A stretch of DNA of 64,000 nt, taken from Streptomyces sp. NBC_01016. GTDB lineage: Bacteria; Actinomycetota; Actinomycetes; Streptomycetales; Streptomycetaceae. The translations under genes and the position numbers were made by a program. Positions 41,711-49,845 of the stretch are shown here, piece after piece. The stretch covers positions 4,836,001 to 4,900,000 of the forward strand of contig NZ_JAPEOQ010000001.1 in NCBI RefSeq assembly GCF_026341035.1, in the 5' to 3' direction. Within the stretch, counting starts at the first letter, position 1, and every line of letters starts with the position of its first letter. The notes under the pieces were generated by a model. That model ran no database searches and was not told where the DNA came from. It saw only the letters and a list, made by a program, of their open reading frames with translations.

Positions 41711-42856
41711 TCAGGATCGCACAGGCTCCACGGCCGGTTGGGGCCTGGTTGCGCGGAGTGCGGCCACGACCAGGGCGGTCGCGGCGACGGCGCGCAGAGC
41801 GGTGTACCAGAGGCTGCCGACCGGTGTGCCCTGCTCGGTGACGCCGCTGGACGCATCGACGTAGGCCGGCAACGCGACCAGCCAGAGCACGACATGGACG
41901 ACGAGGTACAGCGCCGGATACGTCCGCGCGAACCCCGGTGACGCGGCCGGAACCGGCATCGGCCGCGAACGGCGCGCACGCCACACGTCCGCGAGGAGGT
42001 AGAGGCCGACGATCCAGACGAGGGCGATCTCGACGCCGAGGATGGCTCGCTGGATGCCGAGTTGGTCCCCGCCCGCGAAGAGGTTGCTGGGCACCCCGGC
42101 GATGCCCATCGCCAACGGTGTCAGGACACCGGCCGCCACGGTGCGCAGGCCGACCTGCCGGCCGGTGAGCGCGGCACGGCCGTCCCGTGCGCCGACGAAC
42201 CGTACGACGAGGTAGGTCATCGCACCGAAGGACACCGACGCGAACAGGAACATGCTGTTCATCGGGACCGAGGCGAGCGCCGGTTCGTTGATCATCGTGT
42301 TGCCGGGATTCCAGGCCCACCACTTCAGCTGCGGCCCGAGCTGATCGAAGATCTCGTAGAACACCTGGCAGACGAACGCGACGGCCAGCGACCCGGCGAC
42401 CGGACCGGAAAGGCGGCCGCGCCGGGTGAAGCCGCCCAGGACGCGGACGAGTTCGTAGGCGAGCTGCGACAGCGCCGGATAGAACGCCACGATGTACAGC
42501 GGCAGCCGGTCGTACATGAACTGCACGGTGAACACGTTGTGGGAGAAGATGAACCCGACGTGCTCCTGGAGCCCGAACCAGCTCGGGAAGTAGAGCGGCG
42601 GCTCGATCACCGCCAGGTAGACGACCGAGGCGAACCACAGTGAGATGTTGACCGGGTCGCCGTCGCGGCGCCACCGCCGCCAGGCGTGGACGAAGGCGAA
42701 CACCGCCCCGCCGATGACGAGCAGTTCCAGGAACGGCATGGTGCCGCTCTCCAGGCCGAACGGGTTGCGGAAATCCACGATCGGAGCCGCGTCATGGCAC
42801 GAGAAGCCGAGCCCTTCCGCGAGGCGCTCGGCCGCGGCGTCGCATGAGTAGCCCAT
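41711..42856 (-). CDS. Polytopic membrane protein of unknown function
   Basis: A 381-residue protein with about nine hydrophobic segments, e.g. MPFLELLVIGGAVFAFVHAW, ISLWFASVVYLAVIEP, FVCQVFYEIFDQLG and YLVVHVVLWLVALPAYV. It has conserved-looking polar motifs within the membrane region: EPPLYFPSWFGLQEHVGF and WWAWNPGNTMINEPALASVP. I do not recognise the family with confidence; the layout recalls AveC-like spirocyclase proteins, but that is only an impression. GGAGGAG precedes ATG 42856. It sits between an FAD monooxygenase and a TetR gene, so a membrane-bound enzymatic step on a lipid or steroid-like substrate is plausible. Confidence 0.75.
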   Translation of the reverse strand: MGYSCDAAAERLAEGLGFSCHDAAPIVDFRNPFGLESGTMPFLELLVIGGAVFAFVHAWRRWRRDGDPVNISLWFASVVYLAVIEPPLYFPSWFGLQEHVGFIFSHNVFTVQFMYDRLPLYIVAFYPALSQLAYELVRVLGGFTRRGRLSGPVAGSLAVAFVCQVFYEIFDQLGPQLKWWAWNPGNTMINEPALASVPMNSMFLFASVSFGAMTYLVVRFVGARDGRAALTGRQVGLRTVAAGVLTPLAMGIAGVPSNLFAGGDQLGIQRAILGVEIALVWIVGLYLLADVWRARRSRPMPVPAASPGFARTYPALYLVVHVVLWLVALPAYVDASSGVTEQGTPVGSLWYTALRAVAATALVVAALRATRPQPAVEPVRS

Positions 42857-42866
42857 TCGTCACTCC

Positions 42867-42916
42867 TCCAGTCGGTTCCGGTTGGTTCCAGTCGGTTCGG
42901 GGCGATTCCAGTCGGT
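42867..42916. repeat. 20-bp periodic direct repeats between monooxygenase and membrane-protein genes
   Basis: TCCAGTCGGT occurs at 42867, 42887 and 42907, exactly 20 bp apart, with related GGTTCCGGTTGGT filler. The array fills most of the 73-bp intercistronic gap upstream of the membrane-protein ribosome-binding site. Confidence 0.75.
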
Positions 42917-42929
42917 CGGCGGTGGTGTC

Positions 42930-44456
42930 TCAGTCGTTGACGAGGTCGGTCTCGGTGGCGGGCGAACGGTTCTCGTAGGTCCGGGAGTTGGCCTTCGTGA
43001 TGCCGGTGAAGTCGGTTCCGGGCGGGTCCTGTTGGTCGTCGAAGCCGTGGGGAACGACCGTGCGGCCGAGCAGCTCGCGCACCTTGTAGCGCGCGATACG
43101 GAGCCAGAAGCGCGGGTCGGTGGCCATCTCCCGCAGCGACTTGTCGAGGTTGAAGACGGCGGTGAACGTCCGGTCCACGTAGTCGTCCTCGCGGCTCGTG
43201 GCGGTGATCGCGTTGAAGACCGGCCAGCTCATGCGTGCGGCGATCCTGCGGCGCCAGGTGGGGACGACTTCGGTGCCGGTCGCGAAGTCGTAGGCCTGGT
43301 CGCGGGCCATCGCGAGCATCCAGGGCACGTCGAGCGACTCCTTCTGCCGATCGAGGAACTCGCGGAAGAAGGCGCCGTCGAGGGTGTCGCGGGCGCGCAG
43401 CAGCTCGGCGAGGATGAGCGCGGAACGGGCCGCCGAGCTCATGCCCTGGGCGTAGAACGGATTGAACGCGCAGATGGAGTCACCGATACTCACCAGGCCG
43501 AGGGGCGGCCGGTCCAGCAGGTCGAAGCGGCGCCACTTGTTTCCGGTCGAGCGGGTCAGGTGCACTTCGGACGTGGGCGTGCTGTCGTGCATCGCCCGCC
43601 CGAAGGCCGCCGCCCGCACACGGTCCGCCGCGGCCTCGAACGTGTCCACGTCGCGCGGCATCCGCAGGCCCCACGCCCCCATGCACACGATGGCCCGATC
43701 ACCCTCGATCGGGAAGAAGTTGCTGAGGAACTCGTGCTCCTCGGGGTGGTCGCCGGTGTCCTGGGTCGGGGTGACGACCAGGTGCTTCCACCACCACGAC
43801 GCGGGACGCCGGTCGGCGGGCGGTAGGTCGTACCACCGTGAGGTGTAGGTGACCTTGGCGTCGAGGGTCCTCTCCTCGGCCGCCGGCCACCCCGCCCCGC
43901 TCAGCCAGTCCGCCACGGAGGAGCCCCGCCCCAGCGCGTCGACGACGAGCTCGGCGTCCAGCGAGCCCGAGTCGTCCTCCGTGCGGAACTCAACTCCCTC
44001 TACGCGCCCGGGCGTTGACCCGCCCACGCTGGTACGCAGTCCGGTGACGGCCACGCCCTCGCGGATCTCGATGGCAGGGAGCTCACGGACCTTGTCGCGC
44101 AGGACCCGCTCGATGAGCACGCGGGAGCTGTAGACCATCGTCATCGAACTGGACTTGCGCGCGGCCCAGCCGTCGTTCTCGCAGTACGCCGCGTCCAGCG
44201 ACGGCATCAGGAGCATGCCGCCGGCGGCGATCAGCGCGTCCTCGAAGCCGGGGAAGATCTCACCGATCGCGCGGCGCCCGGAGTTGAGCAGGAAGTGCGG
44301 GTGCTTGCTCTGCGGTACACCGCGTCGATGCTCGGCGTCCGGCGGGAGTTGGTCCCGTTCCAGGACGATCACCTTGTCGAAATGGCGCGCGAGCGCACCC
44401 GCGGCGCACAGTCCCGCGACGCTGCCACCGAGTACCACGGCGGTCTTTCCCTGCAT
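42930..44456 (-). CDS. FAD-dependent monooxygenase/oxidoreductase
   Basis: A 508-residue flavoprotein. The N-terminal FAD loop is AVVLGGSVAGLCAAGALARH with the E/R acidic end VIVLERDQLP; AELVVDALGRGSSVADWL is a DG-like middle motif and GLVSIGDSICAFNPFYAQGM is the GD motif contacting the FAD ribose. This places it with PHBH-type hydroxylases and geranylgeranyl-reductase-like enzymes; the Lys of flavin halogenases and the WxWxIP motif are absent. ATG 44456 is preferred because GGAGGGG precedes it; another ATG at 44471 lacks a site. First gene of the operon with a membrane protein and TetR. Confidence 0.87.
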   Translation of the reverse strand: MQGKTAVVLGGSVAGLCAAGALARHFDKVIVLERDQLPPDAEHRRGVPQSKHPHFLLNSGRRAIGEIFPGFEDALIAAGGMLLMPSLDAAYCENDGWAARKSSSMTMVYSSRVLIERVLRDKVRELPAIEIREGVAVTGLRTSVGGSTPGRVEGVEFRTEDDSGSLDAELVVDALGRGSSVADWLSGAGWPAAEERTLDAKVTYTSRWYDLPPADRRPASWWWKHLVVTPTQDTGDHPEEHEFLSNFFPIEGDRAIVCMGAWGLRMPRDVDTFEAAADRVRAAAFGRAMHDSTPTSEVHLTRSTGNKWRRFDLLDRPPLGLVSIGDSICAFNPFYAQGMSSAARSALILAELLRARDTLDGAFFREFLDRQKESLDVPWMLAMARDQAYDFATGTEVVPTWRRRIAARMSWPVFNAITATSREDDYVDRTFTAVFNLDKSLREMATDPRFWLRIARYKVRELLGRTVVPHGFDDQQDPPGTDFTGITKANSRTYENRSPATETDLVND

Positions 44457-44467
44457 GGCCCCTCCAT

Positions 44468-44494
44468 TCATACATGCTGTGACTGAATGTATGA
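44468..44494. promoter_or_regulatory. Inverted repeat upstream of monooxygenase operon
   Basis: TCATACAT (44468-44475) and ATGTATGA (44487-44494) are perfect 8-bp arms separated by 11 bp, AT-rich in a GC-rich region and overlapping the 5' end of the monooxygenase gene. It fits an operator for the TetR encoded at the end of the operon. Confidence 0.7.
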
Positions 44495-44584
44495 TTGACG
44501 GGAGGGGAAGCTAACAGCTGCACCTCGAAGGCGCCAGGCTTTCCGCGGGAGTTCGATGTCGATCCGTCCGGCCGACTCCTTACG

Positions 44585-44641
44585 TCGTGAGCCCCCGACG
44601 AGAGGTCCGGAACGTCGGACCCACTTGCCGGGGGCTCACGA
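44585..44641. terminator. Two-level hairpin between lipoprotein and monooxygenase genes
   Basis: Outer arms TCGTGAGCCCCCG (44585-44597) and CGGGGGCTCACGA (44629-44641) pair perfectly over 13 bp; inside, GGTCCG (44604-44609) pairs with CGGACC (44616-44621). It starts 21 bp beyond the lipoprotein stop, on that gene's downstream side, and would terminate its transcription before the monooxygenase promoter region. Confidence 0.75.
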
Positions 44642-44662
44642 GAGAGTCGGGCCGGAGGTGGC

Positions 44663-45463
44663 TCAGTTGTGCTCTTCGTCGATGGTGACCGCGGCGCCGT
44701 TGTAGAGCTTGACGACGACCCGCACGCCGCCCTTCTTCGCCGCGGCTTCGAGCTCGCCCTCGGTGCAGCGCTTGTTGTCGCCGTTCTCGCCGCAGATCCA
44801 GCCGTTGCCGTTAATGGTCGTGGCGGTGGCGCTGAAGAACGAGCTGGTGTTCCCGTCGCTGTCGACCAGGGAGTACTTGCCCGGGGCCAGGTAGCCGAGT
44901 TCCCCGGAGCGCGTGCCGCTCGGCTTGACGGTGTCCGAGTCGCCGCCACCGCTGCTGGAGTGGTCCTCGACGATGCTGACTGCCGTGCCGTTCTTGACCT
45001 TCACCGTGGCGGGTACGCCCTTCTTTGCCGCGGCTTCGAGTTCCTTCTCGGTGCACGGCGTGGCGGCCTGGCCCTCGGCGTCGCCGCAGATGCGGCCGGC
45101 GCCCTGGATGTTGGTGTCGGTCGAGGTGAAGAACGCCTGCTCGGTGTCCTTCAGGTCGCTGACGGTGTACTTGCCGGGCGCCAGGTAGGAGACGGTGCCG
45201 AACCAGGTTCCGCTCACGCCCTTGCCCTGCGACGTACCCCCCGAACCGGAACCGCTGCCGGCCTGCGACTCCGTGCTGCCGCCCGCGGAACCCGCACCGT
45301 CGGCTCCGGACTTCTCCTTCGCATCCGAGGCCGCGGTCGACGACCCGGAACTGCTCGACGCGTCGCCCCCGTCCGCGCCTCCCTGGCATGCCGTGAGCAA
45401 AGTGGTCGTGGCCATCAGAGCGGCGGCGGTGAGGACGGCCTTGCGGCGGTGGTTGCGAAACAT
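44663..45463 (-). CDS. Lipoprotein with internally duplicated domain
   Basis: A 266-residue secreted lipoprotein: the signal ends LLTAC with Cys26 lipidated, then a long Ser/Gly/Ala-rich linker (about 28-80). Two repeats follow, at about 83-165 and 180-265, each with LAPGKY(T/S)(V/L), FF(T/S)xTxTxIxGxGxICG, a second cysteine in CTExELEAAAKKG and (V/L)YNGxAVxI. Each repeat thus has a likely disulfide pair. I do not know the family; it is probably a surface-anchored binding or structural protein. Confidence 0.82.
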   Translation of the reverse strand: MFRNHRRKAVLTAAALMATTTLLTACQGGADGGDASSSSGSSTAASDAKEKSGADGAGSAGGSTESQAGSGSGSGGTSQGKGVSGTWFGTVSYLAPGKYTVSDLKDTEQAFFTSTDTNIQGAGRICGDAEGQAATPCTEKELEAAAKKGVPATVKVKNGTAVSIVEDHSSSGGGDSDTVKPSGTRSGELGYLAPGKYSLVDSDGNTSSFFSATATTINGNGWICGENGDNKRCTEGELEAAAKKGGVRVVVKLYNGAAVTIDEEHN

Positions 45464-45716
45464 GATGTGGTTCCCCCGTTGTTGTATGGATGTGCGGCCG
45501 GTCGGCCAGTCGGCCAGTCGGGCCGCGCCTTTGTTCGATCTTGAGCTTGCCTGATCGGATGTGTTCGGGGGAAGCGCAGTTACGAGGTGATGACGATCTG
45601 CGCGTGCCCCTGAGACACCGCAACACCCTGTCGTTGAGGGGGTGTTCGCGCACCCAGAGCCACCGCTGCCGGGCGGGGGCAGGTGAACGTGCTCCCGGTC
45701 CCGGCCCCGGCCCCGG

Positions 45717-46985
45717 TCAGCTCTCCGTCACCGTTCCCGCCTTGCGCCGCGAGGCGGCCAGCAGGCCCAGCGGCACCAGCGCCAGAAGGGCGAGGATCAT
45801 GCCGGTCAGCGGCGGCCCCTGCAGGGACAAGGCGGAGGTGAGGGCGGCGCCCCCGAGCCAGGAGCCGAGGGCGATGCCGACCTGGAACGCGGACGTGGCC
45901 AGCGCCATGGGCAGGGCCCGGCCGGCTCCGGCGACGCGGACCACCTCACCGACCACGACCGGATTGGTCGCGAAGCCGGCGGCGCCGAGCAGCACGACCA
46001 GGACCACGGCGAGAACGCTGCTGGTCGCCCACAGGGTGATCGCGGCCAGGATCGCGGCTGTAGCCGCGGTGGCGGGGATGAGGGTGCCGTAGGGCTTGCT
46101 GTCGCCGCGGCGGCCGCCGAGCGTGGTACCGGCCAGCGCGCCGGCGCCGAAGCCGAGCATCGCCAGCGGCACCGCCGCCTCGGCGAGGCCGGCACGGTCG
46201 GTCAGCAGCGGGGCGACGTAACTGTAGGCGGCCATGACGCCGCCCTGGATGAGCGCGATGGCCAGGTAGACCAGCCACAGGCGCGGGTGCTTGAGCGAGG
46301 CCGTCTCGGCGCGCAGCGTGCCGTCGGCCCCACCACGGTCGGCGGGCAGCCGGCGCACGATCACAGCGGCGGCGATCACGGCGAGGGCGGCGAGCACCCA
46401 GAAGGGGGTCTGCCAGCCGGACAGCTGGCCGGCGGCGGTGCCCAGGGGCACGCCGACGACGTTGGCGAGGGTGGTGCCGCCGACCATGACGCCCATGGCG
46501 CGGGTGCCGGCGGCCGGGCCCGCGGCGGCGGTCGCGATCACCGCGCCCACGGCCCAGAAGGTGCCGTTGCCCAGCGCCGCGGCGAACCGGCCCACCATGG
46601 CGAGCCCCAGGCCGGAGCTCAGGGCGCCGACGACGTGGCCGGCGGCGAAGACGAGCAGTGCGGCGATCAATGCGTTGCGGCGTGGCAGGCGCAGGGTGGC
46701 CAGGGACATCACGGGGGCGCCGATCATCATGCCGACGGCGAAGACGGTGATCAGCATCCCGGCGCTGGACACGCTCACCCCGAGGGCGCCGGAGAGCTGC
46801 GGCAGCAGGCCGGTGACGATCATCTCGCTGGTGCCCATGATGAAGGTGATGGCACCCAACAGCCATACCACCGGCGGCAGTTTGACCTTCTCTGTGAGGA
46901 CGGGCGCGCTGCCGTCGTGCTCCGGCGAAGCGCCGGCTGTGGGGCCTTGCCCGGTGGTGGGGGAGGGGGACGCGGCGGAAGTCAC
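45717..46985 (-). CDS. DHA1-type MFS exporter
   Basis: A 422-residue transporter with 12 helices. VVWLLGAITFIMGTSEMIVT is the drug/arabinose-efflux TM1 signature, MSLATLRLPRRNALI the loop 2-3 motif and LGNGTFWAVGAVIATAAAGP the TM5 region. The start is GTG 46985, chosen because AAAGGA precedes it at good spacing; the frame extends 45 codons further without conservation. It most resembles CmlR/Cmx-type efflux proteins. It lies 201 bp downstream of an XRE regulator gene on the same strand, which likely controls it. Confidence 0.88.
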   Translation of the reverse strand: MTSAASPSPTTGQGPTAGASPEHDGSAPVLTEKVKLPPVVWLLGAITFIMGTSEMIVTGLLPQLSGALGVSVSSAGMLITVFAVGMMIGAPVMSLATLRLPRRNALIAALLVFAAGHVVGALSSGLGLAMVGRFAAALGNGTFWAVGAVIATAAAGPAAGTRAMGVMVGGTTLANVVGVPLGTAAGQLSGWQTPFWVLAALAVIAAAVIVRRLPADRGGADGTLRAETASLKHPRLWLVYLAIALIQGGVMAAYSYVAPLLTDRAGLAEAAVPLAMLGFGAGALAGTTLGGRRGDSKPYGTLIPATAATAAILAAITLWATSSVLAVVLVVLLGAAGFATNPVVVGEVVRVAGAGRALPMALATSAFQVGIALGSWLGGAALTSALSLQGPPLTGMILALLALVPLGLLAASRRKAGTVTES

Positions 46986-47186
46986 CGAGGGTCCTTTCGA
47001 TCGGACGGCACGCGCGGCGGGCGCTGGAGAGCGACCGGGGGCGGACGTGCCGTGGGGACGTACCGGCGGGGGCGTGAACACCCCGCCGAGATCTACGGAA
47101 CCAGTCGCGGCGGGCGGCAAACAGTCACGTTCGTGAGGGGTAACGGCAGGGCACCCCTCCGCGCCGAGGCGGGACGGGGTTCGGCG

Positions 47187-48071
47187 TCAGCCCTCGGCGC
47201 CGGACTGCTCCGCGGCCGTTTCCTGCCGTTGGGTGGCGGCCCAGCTGGCCAGGAGCCGCAGGGCGTCGGCGGCGGGTGTCCCGGGATCGGCGCTGTAGAC
47301 GGTGATGGACAGGCCGTCGTCACCGGGCAGGTCCAAGGTCTCGTGGACCAGCTCCATCTCGCCCACCGCCGGATGCAGGAACCGCTTCGTGCCCTCGGTG
47401 AAGACGTGCACGTCCTGCGCGCCCCACATGGTGCGGAAGGCGTCACTACGGGTCGACAGCTCACCGATCAGGTTCGACAGCTCACGGTCGTAGGGGTTCT
47501 TGGCGACCTCGACCCGCAGCACCCCCACGCCTTCGCGGGCCACCCGTTCCCAGTCGGGGTAGAGGCGGGTGGCCCGCGGGTCGAGGAAGACGAACCGGCA
47601 GGTGTTGACCGGCTCGGCCGCGGTCGCGAACAGCTCGCAGTGCAGGGCCCGCGCAAGCGGATTGGCGGCCAGGATGTCCATACGGTTGTTGCGCACGTAC
47701 GCGGGCTGGTCGTGCAGGCCCTCGACGATGCGCAGCACACTGGGCCGAACGGTCGCCTTCTTCGACCGGCGCCGGCCGCGCGCCGGGCTGCTGCCGGCCG
47801 CCCGCGCCAGGGCGTACAGGTGGTCCCGCTCGGTGTCGTCCAGCCGCAGGGCCTGGGCGAGGGCGTCCAGGACGCTGTCGGAGGCCCCCGCGAGATTGCC
47901 GCGCTCCATGCGCGTGTAGTACTCGACGCTCATCCCGGCGAGCATCGCGACCTCTCCCCGGCGCAGCCCGGGCACCCGCCGCTGCCCGTACACGGGCAGA
48001 CCCGCCTGCTCCGGGGTGATCCTGGCGCGGCGCGATTTCAGGAATGCACTGACTTCTTGCCGGTTGTCCAT
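47187..48071 (-). CDS. XRE-HTH regulator with MmyB-like ligand-binding domain
   Basis: A 294-residue regulator. The XRE helix-turn-helix (about 10-80) includes VPGLRRGEVAMLAGMSVEYY followed by TRMERGNLAGAS; the MmyB-type PAS-like domain (about 100-275) shows RNNRMDILAANPLARAL, YPDWERVAREGVGVLRVE and FLHPAVGEMELVHETLDLPG. These proteins are common in Streptomyces and usually regulate a neighbouring oxidoreductase or transporter gene in response to small, often fatty-acid-like, ligands. Here the MFS exporter downstream is the likely target. Confidence 0.92.
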   Translation of the reverse strand: MDNRQEVSAFLKSRRARITPEQAGLPVYGQRRVPGLRRGEVAMLAGMSVEYYTRMERGNLAGASDSVLDALAQALRLDDTERDHLYALARAAGSSPARGRRRSKKATVRPSVLRIVEGLHDQPAYVRNNRMDILAANPLARALHCELFATAAEPVNTCRFVFLDPRATRLYPDWERVAREGVGVLRVEVAKNPYDRELSNLIGELSTRSDAFRTMWGAQDVHVFTEGTKRFLHPAVGEMELVHETLDLPGDDGLSITVYSADPGTPAADALRLLASWAATQRQETAAEQSGAEG

Positions 48072-48171
48072 GCGGCCAGCGTAAGGAGACGCCGCCGAAG
48101 GTGGGGGACCCTGTCGTTACCCCCCACGGCAGATGCTCCATGGTGGGGGTCGACGTCGTCGGCTGTGGTGG

Positions 48172-48309
48172 TCAGGGCATGGGGACGAGCACGCCGGGAA
48201 GACTGCCGGCCTTCACCGCGGCCTCATCGATGGACAGGCCGCAGTAGGTGCCGACGGCGGTGAACACCGCCGTCGGCAATTGCGGGCCGTGTTCCTCGTG
48301 GTACGCCAC
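48172..48309 (-). CDS. Possible 45-residue small protein
   Basis: From GTG 48309 the minus strand encodes MAYHEEHGPQLPTAVFTAVG then TYCGLSIDEAAVKAGSLPGV and LVPMP before TGA. Codon usage follows Streptomyces third-position GC bias, and the sequence is not a shadow of the divergent TauE gene. No ribosome-binding site is seen. It could be a complete small protein or the 3' end of a lost gene. I cannot assign a family. Confidence 0.4.
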   Translation of the reverse strand: MAYHEEHGPQLPTAVFTAVGTYCGLSIDEAAVKAGSLPGVLVPMP

Positions 48310-48363
48310 GGCTACGCTGTCACAGGGGTTCTTCTCCGGCTCGTGGGCTCTTACGCTCGCGCG

Positions 48364-49080
48364 GTGAGTGATGTGGTGCTGGCCTGCGCAGTCGCGGTCG
48401 CCGGATGCGTGCAGTGGCTGACCGGGATGGGCTTCGCGCTGGTCGCCGTGCCCGCGCTGGTGCTTCTGCTCGGCCCGAACGACGGGGTGCTGCTCGCCAA
48501 CTGTGCTGCGGGAGTGGTCAGTTGCGCGGGCCTGGCGGGCGGCTGGCGCCGGGTGCGGTTGCGGGCGATGGCGCCGTTCGTCGCCGCGTCCGTGTGCACG
48601 GTGCCGGTGGGGACCTGGGCGGCGGCCCGACTGCCGGAACCCGTCCTGATGGTCGTGCTCGGTGCCCTGGTCTGCCTCGCCGTCGGCCTGGTCGCGCGGG
48701 GACTGCGGCTGTCCGCCCTCCGCGGCACGGGCGGGGCGCTCGCCGCCGGCGGCGCGGGCGGATTCATGAACGCGGCGGCCGGCGTCGGCGGACCCCCGAT
48801 GTCCCTGTACGGAGTGAACGCGGGCTGGTCCATGCGCGAGTTCGTGCCGAACGCCCAGTTCTACGGCGTCGTGGTGAACGTCGTCTCGGTCGCCGCCGGA
48901 GGCCTGCCGGGGCTCGACCGGCGGGCCTGGTGGGTGGCGGGCGCGGCTCTCACCGCCGGCGCCCTCGTGGGCTGGGGCCTGGCCGGGCGCGTCCCTGAAC
49001 GCGCTGTCCGGGTGATGGTGCTCGGCCTCGCCGTGGCGGGCGGCGCCCTGGCCGTGGGCAAGGGGCTGTGGGGCCTCTAG
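48364..49080 (+). CDS. TauE/SafE family permease
   Basis: A 238-residue membrane protein with about eight short hydrophobic helices. WLTGMGFALVAVPALVLLLGP and the duplicated GxGGPPMSLY motif (AAGVGGPPMSLYGVNAGW) identify the TauE/SafE family, which exports sulfite, sulfoacetate or related organosulfonate anions. The start is GTG 48364; TACGCT lies 6 nt upstream and no ribosome-binding site is present, so the mRNA may be leaderless. There is no sulfur gene beside it; the sfn genes are 36 kb away. Confidence 0.87.
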   Translation: MSDVVLACAVAVAGCVQWLTGMGFALVAVPALVLLLGPNDGVLLANCAAGVVSCAGLAGGWRRVRLRAMAPFVAASVCTVPVGTWAAARLPEPVLMVVLGALVCLAVGLVARGLRLSALRGTGGALAAGGAGGFMNAAAGVGGPPMSLYGVNAGWSMREFVPNAQFYGVVVNVVSVAAGGLPGLDRRAWWVAGAALTAGALVGWGLAGRVPERAVRVMVLGLAVAGGALAVGKGLWGL

Positions 49081-49141
49081 GGCTGGTTGCGAAAGTGCCT
49101 GCTGTGGCGTGGTGAATCGCAGTGATGGATGCACGAGCTCG

Positions 49142-49546
49142 TCAGGAGTTGCTCCACCCGGTTGTCCTGGAATACGAGTCGAGCAGGTCCACCACGAAGA
49201 CGAGGGTCGAGCCCGCCGGGATCAACGGCGAGGGCGACTGATTGCCGTAGCCGAGACGCGGGGGAACGATGATCTCGCGCCGACCGCCGACCTTCATCCC
49301 CCTCACCCCGCGGTCCCAGCCCTTGATGGCCTTGCCACCGCCCACGGCGAACTTGAACGGCTCGCCCCGGTCCCAGGAGGCGTCGAACTCCTTCCCGGAC
49401 GCGAAGGTCACCCCGACATAGTGGACCCTGACCACCATGCCGGGCTTCACCTCGGCCCCGTCCCCGACGACCAGGTCGCGGATGGTCAGCTCGGTGGGAG
49501 CTTCGCCCTCCGGAACGTCGACCTCGGGCTTCGTCAGTTCACTCAT
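49142..49546 (-). CDS. FKBP-type peptidyl-prolyl cis-trans isomerase
   Basis: A 134-residue single-domain FKBP. Conserved catalytic-pocket residues appear in VVRVHYVGVTFASGKEFDAS, then PFKFAVGGGKAIKGWDRGVR and VPPRLGYG, ending TLVFVVDLLD. An N-terminal tail (1-30) is acidic and extended. No signal peptide, so cytosolic; it accelerates proline isomerisation in protein folding. GAGGCGG precedes ATG 49546. It stands alone and is probably a housekeeping gene. Confidence 0.93.
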   Translation of the reverse strand: MSELTKPEVDVPEGEAPTELTIRDLVVGDGAEVKPGMVVRVHYVGVTFASGKEFDASWDRGEPFKFAVGGGKAIKGWDRGVRGMKVGGRREIIVPPRLGYGNQSPSPLIPAGSTLVFVVDLLDSYSRTTGWSNS

Positions 49547-49654
49547 TGCCGCCTCATCACTTTCCGTCGGGGGACCTGCAGGGGCCGGCCGGACCCATGG
49601 CCTCCCATGGACACCCCGTGCAGTAGATGGCCACGCTACCGAGGATGCCGATCC

Positions 49655-49815
49655 ACGGAGCACGCCGAATCCGGCAGCCACCTTGGTGGCCGGCTTCATG
49701 AGCCTGCTCGACGTGACGATCGTGGCGGTGGCACCCGCTGGACATCGCGCCCTGGGTGGCCGCGCCGGTGCTCTTCATCGGCGGCGTGGGCCGGTGCACT
49801 CGCGGCAGACCTGAC
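49655..49815 (+). pseudogene. Remnant of an MFS transporter gene
   Basis: The plus strand reads DADPRSTPNPAATLVAGFMS then LLDVTIVAVAP, the start of TM1 of a DHA2 transporter, and about 30 bp later in another frame APWVAAPVLFIGGVG. Several hundred residues are missing. It sits between the FKBP gene and the YbdK-like gene in an otherwise empty 300-bp gap. Confidence 0.6.
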
Positions 49816-49845
49816 TTCGGTGCCGCCTGTGCGGAGGCGGACGCC

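Noticed and set aside
43462..43848. Possible plus-strand gene inside the FAD monooxygenase
   Set aside because: Fully antisense to a well-supported flavoprotein and lacks domain features.
42930..44456. Flavin-dependent halogenase
   Set aside because: The WxWxIP motif and catalytic lysine of halogenases are not present; classed as a general FAD monooxygenase.
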